A stretch of DNA of 18,145 nucleotides. Origin: AC-37 sp045805345 (lineage in GTDB: Bacteria; Actinomycetota; Thermoleophilia; Solirubrobacterales; Thermoleophilaceae). The translations under genes and the position numbers were made by a program. This document shows positions 5,466 to 12,460 of the stretch, one piece after another. The DNA lies in contig JBJMLK010000054.1 of NCBI GenBank assembly GCA_045805345.1, positions 1-18,145 on the forward strand, written 5' to 3'. Position 1 is the first letter of the stretch. Every line of letters begins with the position of its first letter. A model generated the notes under the pieces. That model ran no database searches. It was not told where the DNA came from and saw only the letters and a list, made by a program, of their open reading frames with translations.

Positions 5466-7811
5466 ATGCCGAAGCTCAGCGCGCGCCAGGAGCACCTGGT
5501 CGCGACCGCCGTGCTCGCGCTGATCCTCTGCGCCTACTTCTTCCCGGTGCTGCGCGGCGAGCAGCTGAGCCAGGGCCACCACCTCTACACGATGAAGCCG
5601 TGGTCGGCCGCCCAGCCGCCCGGCTTCGACATCGTGTCGCGCGCCGGCGAGGGCGACCAGGCGTTCCAGTTCCGGCCACTCCTGGAGGCCGCACGCGAGC
5701 AGGTGAGGCACGGGCACCTGCCGCTCTGGAACCCGTACAGCTACGGCGGCAACCCGCTGTTCGGCGACATGCAGACGGCGCTCGCGTACCCGCCCACGTG
5801 GCTGACCTTCCTGCTGCCGGTCGACGACGCCTGGACCTGGATGTCGATGCTCAAGCTGCTCGTGGCCGGGCTCGGCACGTACTTCCTCGCGCGCCGCTTC
5901 CGCGCGGGGCTTGGCGGCGGCCTGGTGGCGGGCGCCGCGTACATGCTCTCGGCGTCGATGATCTACTGGGTCCAGGCGTCGATCTCGAACGTCTACTCGC
6001 TGCTTCCGTGGCTCCTTCTGGCCAGCGACCGGCTGTACCGGCGGCCCGGCGCGCCGCGCGTGGCGGCGCTGGCGCTCGTCGCCGGGCTGGTGTTGCTCGG
6101 CGGCCATCCCGAGTCGGCGGTGCTGAGCATCTCGGCCGCGGCCGTGTACGTCGGCGTCGTGGCGCTGCTCGACCGCGGGCGCGCGCGGCGCGAGCGGGCG
6201 GTCGCGGCCGGCCAGTGGGTGGCCTCGACCGCGCTCGGCGCGTGCCTGGCCGCCGTGGCGGTTCTGCCGTTCCTCGAGGCGTTCCAGGGCAGCCTCACCG
6301 AGTCGATACACGGGCAGAACGCGCAGCACCTGCCGGCCTGGGCGGGGCTCGTGTGGGCGATGCCGGGGATCTTCGGCGACGGGCGGCCGGCCGTGTACGG
6401 GTTCGACACGTTCACGCCGATCGCGGCCTACGCGGGCGTGGTCACGCTCCTGTTCGCGGGGATCGCCGCCGTCCGGCTGCGGCGGCACCCGGCGACCGTC
6501 GGGCTGATCGCGGTGGGTGTCATCGCGCTCATGCTCGCGTTCTGGATCCCCCCGGTCAGCTGGATCGCCGACGTGCTGCCCGTGTACTCGAAGAGCAACC
6601 TCTTCGGGCGGCTCAACTTCGTGATCGCGCTCGTGCTGGCGGTGGGCGCCGGGGTGGGAGTCGCGTCGCTTGTGCGGCGGCCGCTCATGCGGCGCGGCGT
6701 GGTGGTGGCGCTCGGCACGCTGCTCGGCGCCGTCGGCCTCTACGTGCTGATCGACCACTTCACCGGAACGCTCTGGGCGCCGCACATGGTGGAGGTCGAC
6801 GCGTTCGTGCGCCTGCTGGTGTTCGTCGCGCTCGGCGGCGTCTGCCTGGTGGTGCTCGGGCGGGTGCGCCATCCGCTGGTGCTGGCGATCCCGCTCGCGG
6901 TCGTGGTGGCGGACCTGGCGTGGTTCCACGGCTACAACGTGGTGGCGCCGGAGCGCGACCAGGTCCCGCCGGCCACGCCGGCCCTGAGGGCGCTCGAGCG
7001 CCGTCCCGGGCCCTACCGCGTGAACGTGATCCGCGCGGCCGACTCGCTGATGCTGCCGCCCAACACGTTCGCCAACTACGGCATCGAGTCGATCGAGGGC
7101 TACGACTACCCGCAGTCGCTGCGCTGGTTCGACTTCTCGCACGAGGTCCTCGGGCACGTCGGTCCCGACGTCGAGCGGCGCCTGGCGCGCGGGGCGCCGA
7201 GCCCGGCCGCGCTCACCGCGCTGCGGATGATGAACGTGCGCTACCACGTGGCGGACCCCGGCACGCCCCGCCCGAACCCGGCGATGCGCACGATCTACGA
7301 CGGGCCCGACGCGCGGATCTTCGAGGACCCGGCGGCGCTGCCGCGCGCGTACGTGGTGCCACACGTCCGGCACACCACCGGTCCGCGCGCCCTTCGCGCC
7401 CTGGCCGGCGGCCGGCTGAATCCCGACCTCGAGGCACTGGTGCCCCGCGACGCAACGGCACCGAGGGGGGTCGACGCGGATGCTCGCCTGCGGCGCGGCC
7501 GCGTGAGCTCCCAGTCGCCCGACGAGATCAGCGTGCGGGTGCCCGCGGGCCCAACGGGCTGGCTCGTGCTCGCCGACGCGTACTCCCCACACTGGAAGGC
7601 GGAGGTCGACGGCAGGCCCGCGCGGCTGCGCCCCACGAACTTCGCGGCCATGGGCCTGGGCCTGCCGGCCGGAGCCCACGACGTGACCTTCCACCTCGAT
7701 CGGCACAGCTTCTGGACCGGCGCGCTGCTGAGCGCGCTCGCGCTGCTGGCGGTCGTCCTGCTCTGGCTCGACGTGCCCGCGCGCCTTCGCGGCCGCGCCG
7801 CGCGGCGGTAG
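5466..7811 (+). CDS. YfhO-like GT-C membrane glycosyltransferase
   Basis: This 781-residue protein has many hydrophobic segments (first at about 11-29; roughly a dozen by eye) and a C-terminal globular part before a last helix near 755-772. The N-terminal outer loop has GEGDQAFQFRP (61-71) and LPLWNPYSYGGNPLFGDMQ (85-103), the hallmark of the YfhO family. The C-terminal region has LADAYSPHWKAEVDGRPARL, the Y-x-x-x-W-x-A-x-V-D-G pattern of that family. Known YfhO proteins transfer sugars from polyprenyl phosphate to surface polymers outside the membrane. Here it follows a polyprenyl-phosphate-sugar-synthase-like gene in the same operon, which supports that job. It starts at ATG 5466 after a 26-nt gap with no clear Shine-Dalgarno. 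The TAG stop forms part of the next gene's -10-like hexamer. Confidence 0.9.
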   Translation: MPKLSARQEHLVATAVLALILCAYFFPVLRGEQLSQGHHLYTMKPWSAAQPPGFDIVSRAGEGDQAFQFRPLLEAAREQVRHGHLPLWNPYSYGGNPLFGDMQTALAYPPTWLTFLLPVDDAWTWMSMLKLLVAGLGTYFLARRFRAGLGGGLVAGAAYMLSASMIYWVQASISNVYSLLPWLLLASDRLYRRPGAPRVAALALVAGLVLLGGHPESAVLSISAAAVYVGVVALLDRGRARRERAVAAGQWVASTALGACLAAVAVLPFLEAFQGSLTESIHGQNAQHLPAWAGLVWAMPGIFGDGRPAVYGFDTFTPIAAYAGVVTLLFAGIAAVRLRRHPATVGLIAVGVIALMLAFWIPPVSWIADVLPVYSKSNLFGRLNFVIALVLAVGAGVGVASLVRRPLMRRGVVVALGTLLGAVGLYVLIDHFTGTLWAPHMVEVDAFVRLLVFVALGGVCLVVLGRVRHPLVLAIPLAVVVADLAWFHGYNVVAPERDQVPPATPALRALERRPGPYRVNVIRAADSLMLPPNTFANYGIESIEGYDYPQSLRWFDFSHEVLGHVGPDVERRLARGAPSPAALTALRMMNVRYHVADPGTPRPNPAMRTIYDGPDARIFEDPAALPRAYVVPHVRHTTGPRALRALAGGRLNPDLEALVPRDATAPRGVDADARLRRGRVSSQSPDEISVRVPAGPTGWLVLADAYSPHWKAEVDGRPARLRPTNFAAMGLGLPAGAHDVTFHLDRHSFWTGALLSALALLAVVLLWLDVPARLRGRAARR

Positions 7812-7814
7812 GCT
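7809..7814 (+). promoter_or_regulatory. -10 hexamer TAGGCT for a leaderless start at 7821
   Basis: TAGGCT fits TAnnnT and lies 6 nt before the GTG at 7821, placing the expected transcription start on the start codon. The first three bases are also the stop codon of the YfhO-like gene. The gap holds no ribosome-binding site. A promoter here would let the dehydrogenase be expressed apart from the upstream operon. This is inferred from spacing and recurrence in the window. Confidence 0.55.
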
Positions 7815-7820
7815 CGGCCC

Positions 7821-9053
7821 GTGGCTTCAACCGTCGCCATCGTGGGACTGGGGCGGATCGGGCTCCCGCTCGCGCTGTCGTTCGCCGACCGCGGGCACGA
7901 GGTGGTGGGCGTGGACCGCGAGCCGCGCGTGCTCGAGCTGGTGGGCCACGGACGGATGCCGTTCGAGGAGACGGGCACGCAGGAGCTGCTCGAGCGCGTG
8001 CTCCCGACCGGTCGGCTGGCGCTCACCGACCGGCTCGAGGAGGCGGCTCCGGCCGACTACCTCGTGCTCACGCTCGGCACGCCGACCCACGTGCACATCG
8101 AGATCGACATCTCGCAGATCCGCGCGGTGATCGACGACCTCATGCCGCTGCTGCGCGACGGGCAGACGATCATCCTGCGCTCGACGGTGGCGCCGGGGAC
8201 CACCGAGTGGGTGGCCGGCTACATCGAGCAGCGGCGCGGGCTGGTGGCGGGCGAGGACGTGTTCGTCGCGCACGTGCCGGAGCGGATCGCCGTCGATCAC
8301 TTCCTCGAGGAGATCGCGACGCTGCCGTGCATCGTCGGCGGCGTGGGCGCGGCTTCCGGCGACAGCGCGGCGCGGCTGTTCGAGTCGTTCGGCACCGAGA
8401 TCGTGCAGACCACGCCGGTGCAGGCCGAGCTGGCGAAGATCTGGACGAACATCCTCCGCTACACCGAGTTCGCGCTCCCCAACCTCCTGATGATGGAGTG
8501 CGACCAGTACGACGCGAACGTCTTCGACGTGATCGAGCTGATCAACCACGACTACCCGCGCGGCGGGATCGCGCGGCCGGGACTGACAGCCGGCACGTGC
8601 CTGCGCAAGGACTTCGCGTTCTCCGAGGAGCGCTCGCGCTCGCCGGGCATGCTGCTGGCGGTGTCGCGCGTGCACGAGTCGGTGCCGCTGTTCCTCGTCG
8701 AGGGGCTCAAGCGGCGGCTCGGCGGATCGCTGCGCGACTGCAAGGTGGCGGTGCTCGGCCTGTCGTTCAAGCGCGACTCCGACGACCTCCGCGACTCGCT
8801 GTCGACCAAGCTCATCCGCCTGCTGGAACGCGAGCTGGCGCACGTGGCCCGTCACGACCCGCACGTGAGCGAGGGCAGCGAGCCGCTCGAGGCGGTGCTG
8901 TCCGGCGCGCGCGCCGTGGTGGTCGCGACCAACCACAGCGAGTACGACGAGGTGCTGCCCCGCCTGCCCGGCGACGCGATCGTCGTCGACCCATGGAACG
9001 TGACGGGCACGGGCGAGGTGTTCGCGCTCGCCGGCGAGCGCGTGCGTGCCTGA
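7821..9053 (+). CDS. UDP-glucose/GDP-mannose dehydrogenase family nucleotide-sugar 6-dehydrogenase
   Basis: A 410-residue NAD-dependent enzyme that oxidises a nucleotide-sugar C6 hydroxyl (or an equivalent HexNAc) to a uronic acid. The Rossmann motif is IVGLGRIGLP (7-16). RSTVAPGTTE (120-129), PERIAVD (153-159), the conserved Lys206 and Asn210 in LAKIWTN, and the catalytic Cys260 in PGLTAGTCLRKD (253-264) follow. The C-terminal domain begins around 300 with VAVLGLSFKRDSDDLRDS (309-326). The layout resembles the WecC (UDP-ManNAc dehydrogenase) branch more than short UDP-glucose dehydrogenases, but the active-site strand is not the usual GxGxPCIPVDP or GFGGSCFPKD, so the substrate is open. The GTG at 7821 starts directly at the first strand. 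The MFS gene begins 8 nt inside its end, so the two are coupled. Confidence 0.9.
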   Translation: MASTVAIVGLGRIGLPLALSFADRGHEVVGVDREPRVLELVGHGRMPFEETGTQELLERVLPTGRLALTDRLEEAAPADYLVLTLGTPTHVHIEIDISQIRAVIDDLMPLLRDGQTIILRSTVAPGTTEWVAGYIEQRRGLVAGEDVFVAHVPERIAVDHFLEEIATLPCIVGGVGAASGDSAARLFESFGTEIVQTTPVQAELAKIWTNILRYTEFALPNLLMMECDQYDANVFDVIELINHDYPRGGIARPGLTAGTCLRKDFAFSEERSRSPGMLLAVSRVHESVPLFLVEGLKRRLGGSLRDCKVAVLGLSFKRDSDDLRDSLSTKLIRLLERELAHVARHDPHVSEGSEPLEAVLSGARAVVVATNHSEYDEVLPRLPGDAIVVDPWNVTGTGEVFALAGERVRA

Positions 9054-10635
9054 CGACCGCCAGAAGCGGCTGATCCTGGTCGCCTGCATCCTCGGCAGCG
9101 CGATCGTGTTCATCGACGGCACCGTGGTGAACGTCGCGCTGCCGGCGATCCGCGAGGACCTGAACGCCGGGCTCGCGACGCAGCAGTGGGTGATGGAGGC
9201 CTACCTCCTGATGCTCGGGTCGCTGATCCTGATCGGGGGCTCGCTGAGCGACCTGTACGGGCGCCGGCGGGTGTTCACGATCGGCGTGATCGGGTTCGGC
9301 GTGACCTCCGCGCTGTGCGCGGCCGCGCCGAACGCCGTGGCGCTGGTGGTCGCGCGGGCGCTGCAGGGCGCGGCCGGCGCGCTGCTGGTGCCGAGCGCGC
9401 TGGCGATGATCGTGGACACGTTCGACGAGGACGAGCGCGGCGCGGCGATCGGGTCGTGGACGGCCTGGGGCGGGGTCTCGACGCTCGTCGGTCCGGTGCT
9501 CGGGGGCGTGCTGATCCAGGCCACGTCCTGGCGACTCGTGTTCGCGATCTCGCTGGTGCCGGTGGCGGCCACGCTGTATCTGCTGCGCCGCTACGTGCCG
9601 GAGCACCTCGACGCGTCGGTGCAACGGCACGTGGACGTGCCGGGGGCGCTTCTGTGCTCGCTCGGGCTGGCCGGGATCGTGGTGGGCCTGATCGCGCAGC
9701 CCGACCACGGCTGGGGCGCGGCGATCGTGGCCGGCCCGATCGTGGCCGGAGTGCTGTGCCTGGGGCTCTTCGTGGCCCAGGAGCGGCGCTCGCCCGACCC
9801 GATGCTCCCCCTCGAGCTGTTCCGGCGCCGCAACTTCGCGGTCGGCAACGCGGCGACGCTGCTCATGTACGCGGGCCTCGGCGCCGCCACGTTCTTCCTG
9901 CCGGTCTACCTCCAGCAGGTGGCGGGCTACGAGCCGGTGAAGGCCGGCATCTCGCTGCTGCCCGTGACGATCGTGGTGTTCGCGCTGTCGCGGCGCTGGG
10001 GCGCGCTGGCCGACCGCGTCGGGCCGCGGCTGTTCATGTCGGTCGGTCCGGTGGTGGCCGCGGCGGGGCTGCTGCTCCTGCTGCGGCTGGGACACGACGC
10101 GCCGTACATGACGGGCGTCTTCCCGGCGATGCTCGTCTTCGGCCTCGGGATCTCGCTCACCGTCGCGCCGCTCACCGCCGCGGTGCTCGCGGGGGTAGAG
10201 GACGAGCACGCCGGTGTGGCGTCGGGGGTGAACAACGCGGTGGCGCGGGTGGCGGGCCTCTTGGCCATCGGCGCTGTGGGCGCGGTGGTGGCCTCGCAGT
10301 TCGGCTCGACGCTGGAGGAGCGGGTGGCGGGCGCCCAGCTCGGCTCGTTCGGCAACCAGGTGGCCCGCGCGCGCTCCCGGCCGCTCACCGTGACCCACGG
10401 CGATCCGACCCTGCACGCCGCGACCGTCGACGCGTCCGTCGACGCCTTCCGCGCCGGCATGGCCGCCGCGGCGCTGCTGACGCTCCTGGCGGGCGCGATC
10501 TCCGCGGTCGGGATCGAGAACCCGCGCCGCCGCGCGGCGGAGCGCTGCCCGGGCGGCGCGATCGTGGGGGCGAGCCAGGAGGTGGCGCGCGGCGCGACGC
10601 CGGCTGCTCCGGCGGCTGCGGCGACGCAGTCGTAG
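9046..10635 (+). CDS. DHA2-type major facilitator superfamily exporter
   Basis: A 529-residue integral membrane protein with about 14 hydrophobic segments, like EmrB/QacA-type drug:proton antiporters. IVFIDGTVVNVALPAI (20-35) is the DHA2 helix-1 motif. GGSLSDLYGRRR (64-75) is MFS motif A. WGGVSTLVGPVLGG (141-154) is motif C, the antiporter signature. The last 40 or so residues are an Ala/Gly/Arg-rich cytoplasmic tail of low complexity. Start GTG 9046 overlaps the dehydrogenase gene by 8 nt, and the frame enters helix 1 at once. Family knowledge predicts proton-driven efflux of small amphipathic molecules. Its place inside a polysaccharide locus is unusual, and whether it handles a sugar-containing product is not shown by the sequence. 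Confidence 0.93.
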   Translation: MPDDRQKRLILVACILGSAIVFIDGTVVNVALPAIREDLNAGLATQQWVMEAYLLMLGSLILIGGSLSDLYGRRRVFTIGVIGFGVTSALCAAAPNAVALVVARALQGAAGALLVPSALAMIVDTFDEDERGAAIGSWTAWGGVSTLVGPVLGGVLIQATSWRLVFAISLVPVAATLYLLRRYVPEHLDASVQRHVDVPGALLCSLGLAGIVVGLIAQPDHGWGAAIVAGPIVAGVLCLGLFVAQERRSPDPMLPLELFRRRNFAVGNAATLLMYAGLGAATFFLPVYLQQVAGYEPVKAGISLLPVTIVVFALSRRWGALADRVGPRLFMSVGPVVAAAGLLLLLRLGHDAPYMTGVFPAMLVFGLGISLTVAPLTAAVLAGVEDEHAGVASGVNNAVARVAGLLAIGAVGAVVASQFGSTLEERVAGAQLGSFGNQVARARSRPLTVTHGDPTLHAATVDASVDAFRAGMAAAALLTLLAGAISAVGIENPRRRAAERCPGGAIVGASQEVARGATPAAPAAAATQS

Positions 10636-10670
10636 GCGGCGCCCTCTCCGTTCCGCGCGGTCCCGCCCTC

Positions 10671-10694
10671 GCAAACTGCGGCTTTTGAGGGTGG
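10671..10694. repeat. Degenerate, core-less relative of the 48-bp repeat at 17527-17655
   Basis: The bases GCAAACTGCG (10671-10680), then GCTT, then TTGAGGGTGG (10685-10694), match both flanks of the 48-bp repeat unit (GCAAGCTGCG and TTGAGGGTGG) with one mismatch in 20. The central palindromic core is missing and replaced by GCTT. It lies in the intergenic region after the MFS gene. An imperfect CCCTC/GAGGG stem (10666-10670 with 10687-10691) overlaps it and could act as a weak terminator. Confidence 0.6.
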
Positions 10695-10710
10695 CCCGGG
10701 GCATTGGTTC

Positions 10711-10744
10711 ATCACTTGTGCCGCCTATAGCCGGCTTAAGTGAT
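10711..10744. promoter_or_regulatory. 34-bp imperfect dyad, candidate operator
   Basis: ATCACTT at 10711-10717 is repeated inverted as AAGTGAT at 10738-10744. GCCG (10720-10723) pairs with CGGC (10732-10735), and the centre CTATAG (10725-10730) is itself a palindrome. In all 28 of 34 positions are symmetric. The right half covers the place where a -35 element for the TAGCCT box at 10762 would lie, and TTGGTT (10704-10709) with TATAGC (10726-10731) is a possible second promoter centred on the dyad. It lies in the only longish gap of the window (10636-10775, 140 bp). No run of T follows, so an operator is likelier than a terminator. Confidence 0.5.
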
Positions 10745-10761
10745 GACTCAACGGGCGGAGA

Positions 10762-10767
10762 TAGCCT
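10762..10767 (+). promoter_or_regulatory. -10 hexamer TAGCCT for a leaderless start at 10776
   Basis: TAGCCT fits TAnnnT and stands 8 nt before the ATG at 10776, the same spacing as at 1432-1446. There is no ribosome-binding site between. This argues for ATG 10776 over the in-frame GTG at 10740, which would lie upstream of the box and inside the dyad. Confidence 0.6.
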
Positions 10768-10775
10768 CTTGCGCC

Positions 10776-11747
10776 ATGACGCGCGTGCTCGTGACAGGCG
10801 GTGCGGGGACGATCGGGGCGGCGGTCGTTCGCAGGCTCGTGGCCGATCCCGAGTGGGAGGTGCGGGTGTCGGACCAGCGCGAGGCGCCCGCCTGGATGCG
10901 CGAGGCGTGCGAGACGCACTCCGGCGACCTGCGCGACACCGATGAGGCGCGAGCGGCCACCGAGGGCTGCACGCACGTGATCCACCTCGCGGCGATCGTC
11001 GGCGGGATCGGCAACTTCCACCGCTACCCCCACACGCTGCTCGAGGCCAACACCGCGCTGTACAACGGCGTGTTCCGCGCGGCGCTCGAGGAGCGGGTCG
11101 AGCGGCTGGTGTACGTGTCGTCGTCGATGGTGTTCGAGCGGGCCACGGAGTTCCCAACCACCGAGGCGCACATCCGCGACACCGGTATCCCCGACTCCGC
11201 CTACGGGTTCTCAAAGCTCGCCGGCGAGCTGTACTGCCGGGCGCTGCACGACGAGCACGACCTGCCGTTCACGATCTGCCGGCCGTTCAACGCCTACGGG
11301 CCCGGCGAGATGCCCGAGGACGAGCCCGGCCTGGCCCACGCCGTGCCGGACCTGATCAAGAAGGTGCTGGACGGCCAGCGGCCGCTGCAGATCTTCGGGT
11401 CGGGCACGCAGACGCGCACGCTCACCCACGTCGCCGACATCGCCGAGGGGATCGTGACCGCCATGTCGCACCCGGCCGGCGAGAACCAGGACTTCAACAT
11501 CTCGGCGCGCGAGGAGCTGACGGTGGAGCAGATCGCGCGGGTCGTCTGGGAGGCCTGCGGCGAGTCCCCCGAGGGCTTCCTGCTCGAGCGGATGCCCAGC
11601 TTCCAGGTCGATGTCCAGCGGCGCTACCCGTCCGTCGAGAAGGCCCGCGAGCTGCTCGGCTTCGAGGCGCGGATCGGCGTGCGCGAGGGGATCGCCGAGA
11701 CCGTGGCCTGGCTCCGCGAGCAGCGCGCGCCGGCCGCGCACGCGTGA
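10776..11747 (+). CDS. NAD-dependent NDP-sugar epimerase/dehydratase (extended SDR)
   Basis: A 323-residue extended SDR. VLVTGGAGTIG (4-14) is the NAD-binding motif. VSSSMVF (114-120) supplies the catalytic Ser and SAYGFSKLAGE (141-151) the Tyr143/Lys147 pair. RPFNAYGPGE (169-178) and TRTLTHVADIAEGI (213-226) are substrate-side and C-terminal family motifs. HLAAIVGGIGNFHRYPHTLLEAN (70-92) recalls GDP-fucose synthase and GDP-mannose 3,5-epimerase-like enzymes, which have a similar VGGI segment, so epimerisation or epimerisation-reduction of a nucleotide sugar is plausible. The exact sugar is not determinable. It might act on the 4-keto product of RfbG, which otherwise has no partner in view; this is inference. 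The methyltransferase gene overlaps its stop by 4 nt (GTGA). Confidence 0.88.
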   Translation: MTRVLVTGGAGTIGAAVVRRLVADPEWEVRVSDQREAPAWMREACETHSGDLRDTDEARAATEGCTHVIHLAAIVGGIGNFHRYPHTLLEANTALYNGVFRAALEERVERLVYVSSSMVFERATEFPTTEAHIRDTGIPDSAYGFSKLAGELYCRALHDEHDLPFTICRPFNAYGPGEMPEDEPGLAHAVPDLIKKVLDGQRPLQIFGSGTQTRTLTHVADIAEGIVTAMSHPAGENQDFNISAREELTVEQIARVVWEACGESPEGFLLERMPSFQVDVQRRYPSVEKARELLGFEARIGVREGIAETVAWLREQRAPAAHA

Positions 11748-12460
11748 CGCGCGGCGCCGCCTTCTACGACCGCGCGTATCGGCAGGCGGGCGATCGCGAC
11801 GCGCGCTGGCGCGAGCTGGGCGCCGTCGGCAAGGCCGACCACGTGCAGCGCCTGCTGCGCACGCGGCCCGAGCGGCTCGTGGAGATCGGCTGCGGCGACG
11901 GCGCGCTGCTCGCCGAGCTCGAGCGCCGCGGCGCGGCCGGCGCGCTCACGGGCTTCGACGTCTCCGACGAGGCGGTGCGCGCGGCGCGGGCCCGCGGCCT
12001 CACGGCGGTCGTGGCGTTCGACGGTCAGCGACTGCCGGTCGGCGCCGACGCGTTCGACGTCGCCCTTCTCTCGCACGTGCTCGAGCACGTGGACGACCCG
12101 GCGGCCCTGCTGCGTGAGGCCGCGCGCGTGGCGCCGACCGTGGTCGTAGAGGTCCCGCTCGAGGCGAGCGTCTCGGGACGGCGGGCCGCGAAGCGCGCGC
12201 ACTCCGGCGCGATCGGCCACGTGCAGACGCTCGACCGCGCCGCGGCGCGCGCGCTGGTCGCTGCCGCGGGCCTGCGGATCCGCGACGAGCTGATGGACCC
12301 GCTGCCGGCCGCGGTCAACCTCTTCTTCGCCGACACGCGGCGCGCGTGTGTGGCCGCCCGCGCGAAGGCGGCGCTCCGGCACGGCCTGTTCGCCGCCTCG
12401 CCGCCGCTGGCCGCGCGGCTGTTCACCGTGCACTACGCCTGCGTCTGCACCCGCTCGTAG
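11744..12460 (+). CDS. Class I SAM-dependent methyltransferase
   Basis: This 238-residue protein has the Rossmann-like methyltransferase fold. Motif I is LVEIGCGDGALL (45-56), with the acidic residue after strand 2 in GFDVSDEAV (70-78). FDVALLSHVLEHVDDP (104-119) is the motif IV region typical of Methyltransf_11/UbiE-like enzymes. The start GTG 11744 overlaps the epimerase stop (GTGA), so it is co-translated, and it likely methylates a sugar hydroxyl or amino group of the glycan or its nucleotide precursor (inferred from context). The C-terminus VHYACVCTRS is encoded over the last codons of the convergent GT4 gene: the two open frames overlap tail-to-tail by 28 bp (12433-12460), leaving no room for a terminator. 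Confidence 0.88.
   Translation: MTRGAAFYDRAYRQAGDRDARWRELGAVGKADHVQRLLRTRPERLVEIGCGDGALLAELERRGAAGALTGFDVSDEAVRAARARGLTAVVAFDGQRLPVGADAFDVALLSHVLEHVDDPAALLREAARVAPTVVVEVPLEASVSGRRAAKRAHSGAIGHVQTLDRAAARALVAAAGLRIRDELMDPLPAAVNLFFADTRRACVAARAKAALRHGLFAASPPLAARLFTVHYACVCTRS

Noticed and set aside
5349..7706. 785-residue minus-strand open frame
   Set aside because: Antisense to the YfhO-like and WecG/TagA genes; composition is His/Arg/Glu-rich, with no domain pattern.
5393..9073. 1226-residue plus-strand open frame
   Set aside because: It overlaps the YfhO-like and dehydrogenase genes in another frame, and its product is low-complexity Arg/Ala/Gly/Pro with no motif. Such stop-free shadow frames are usual in very GC-rich DNA.
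10740..10775. GTG start at 10740 for the epimerase
   Set aside because: It would begin inside the dyad and upstream of the TAGCCT box; the added residues are not typical. ATG 10776 starts directly at the Rossmann strand.
8812..11214. 800-residue minus-strand open frame
   Set aside because: Antisense to the dehydrogenase, MFS and epimerase genes, including the intergenic dyad; no recognisable motif.
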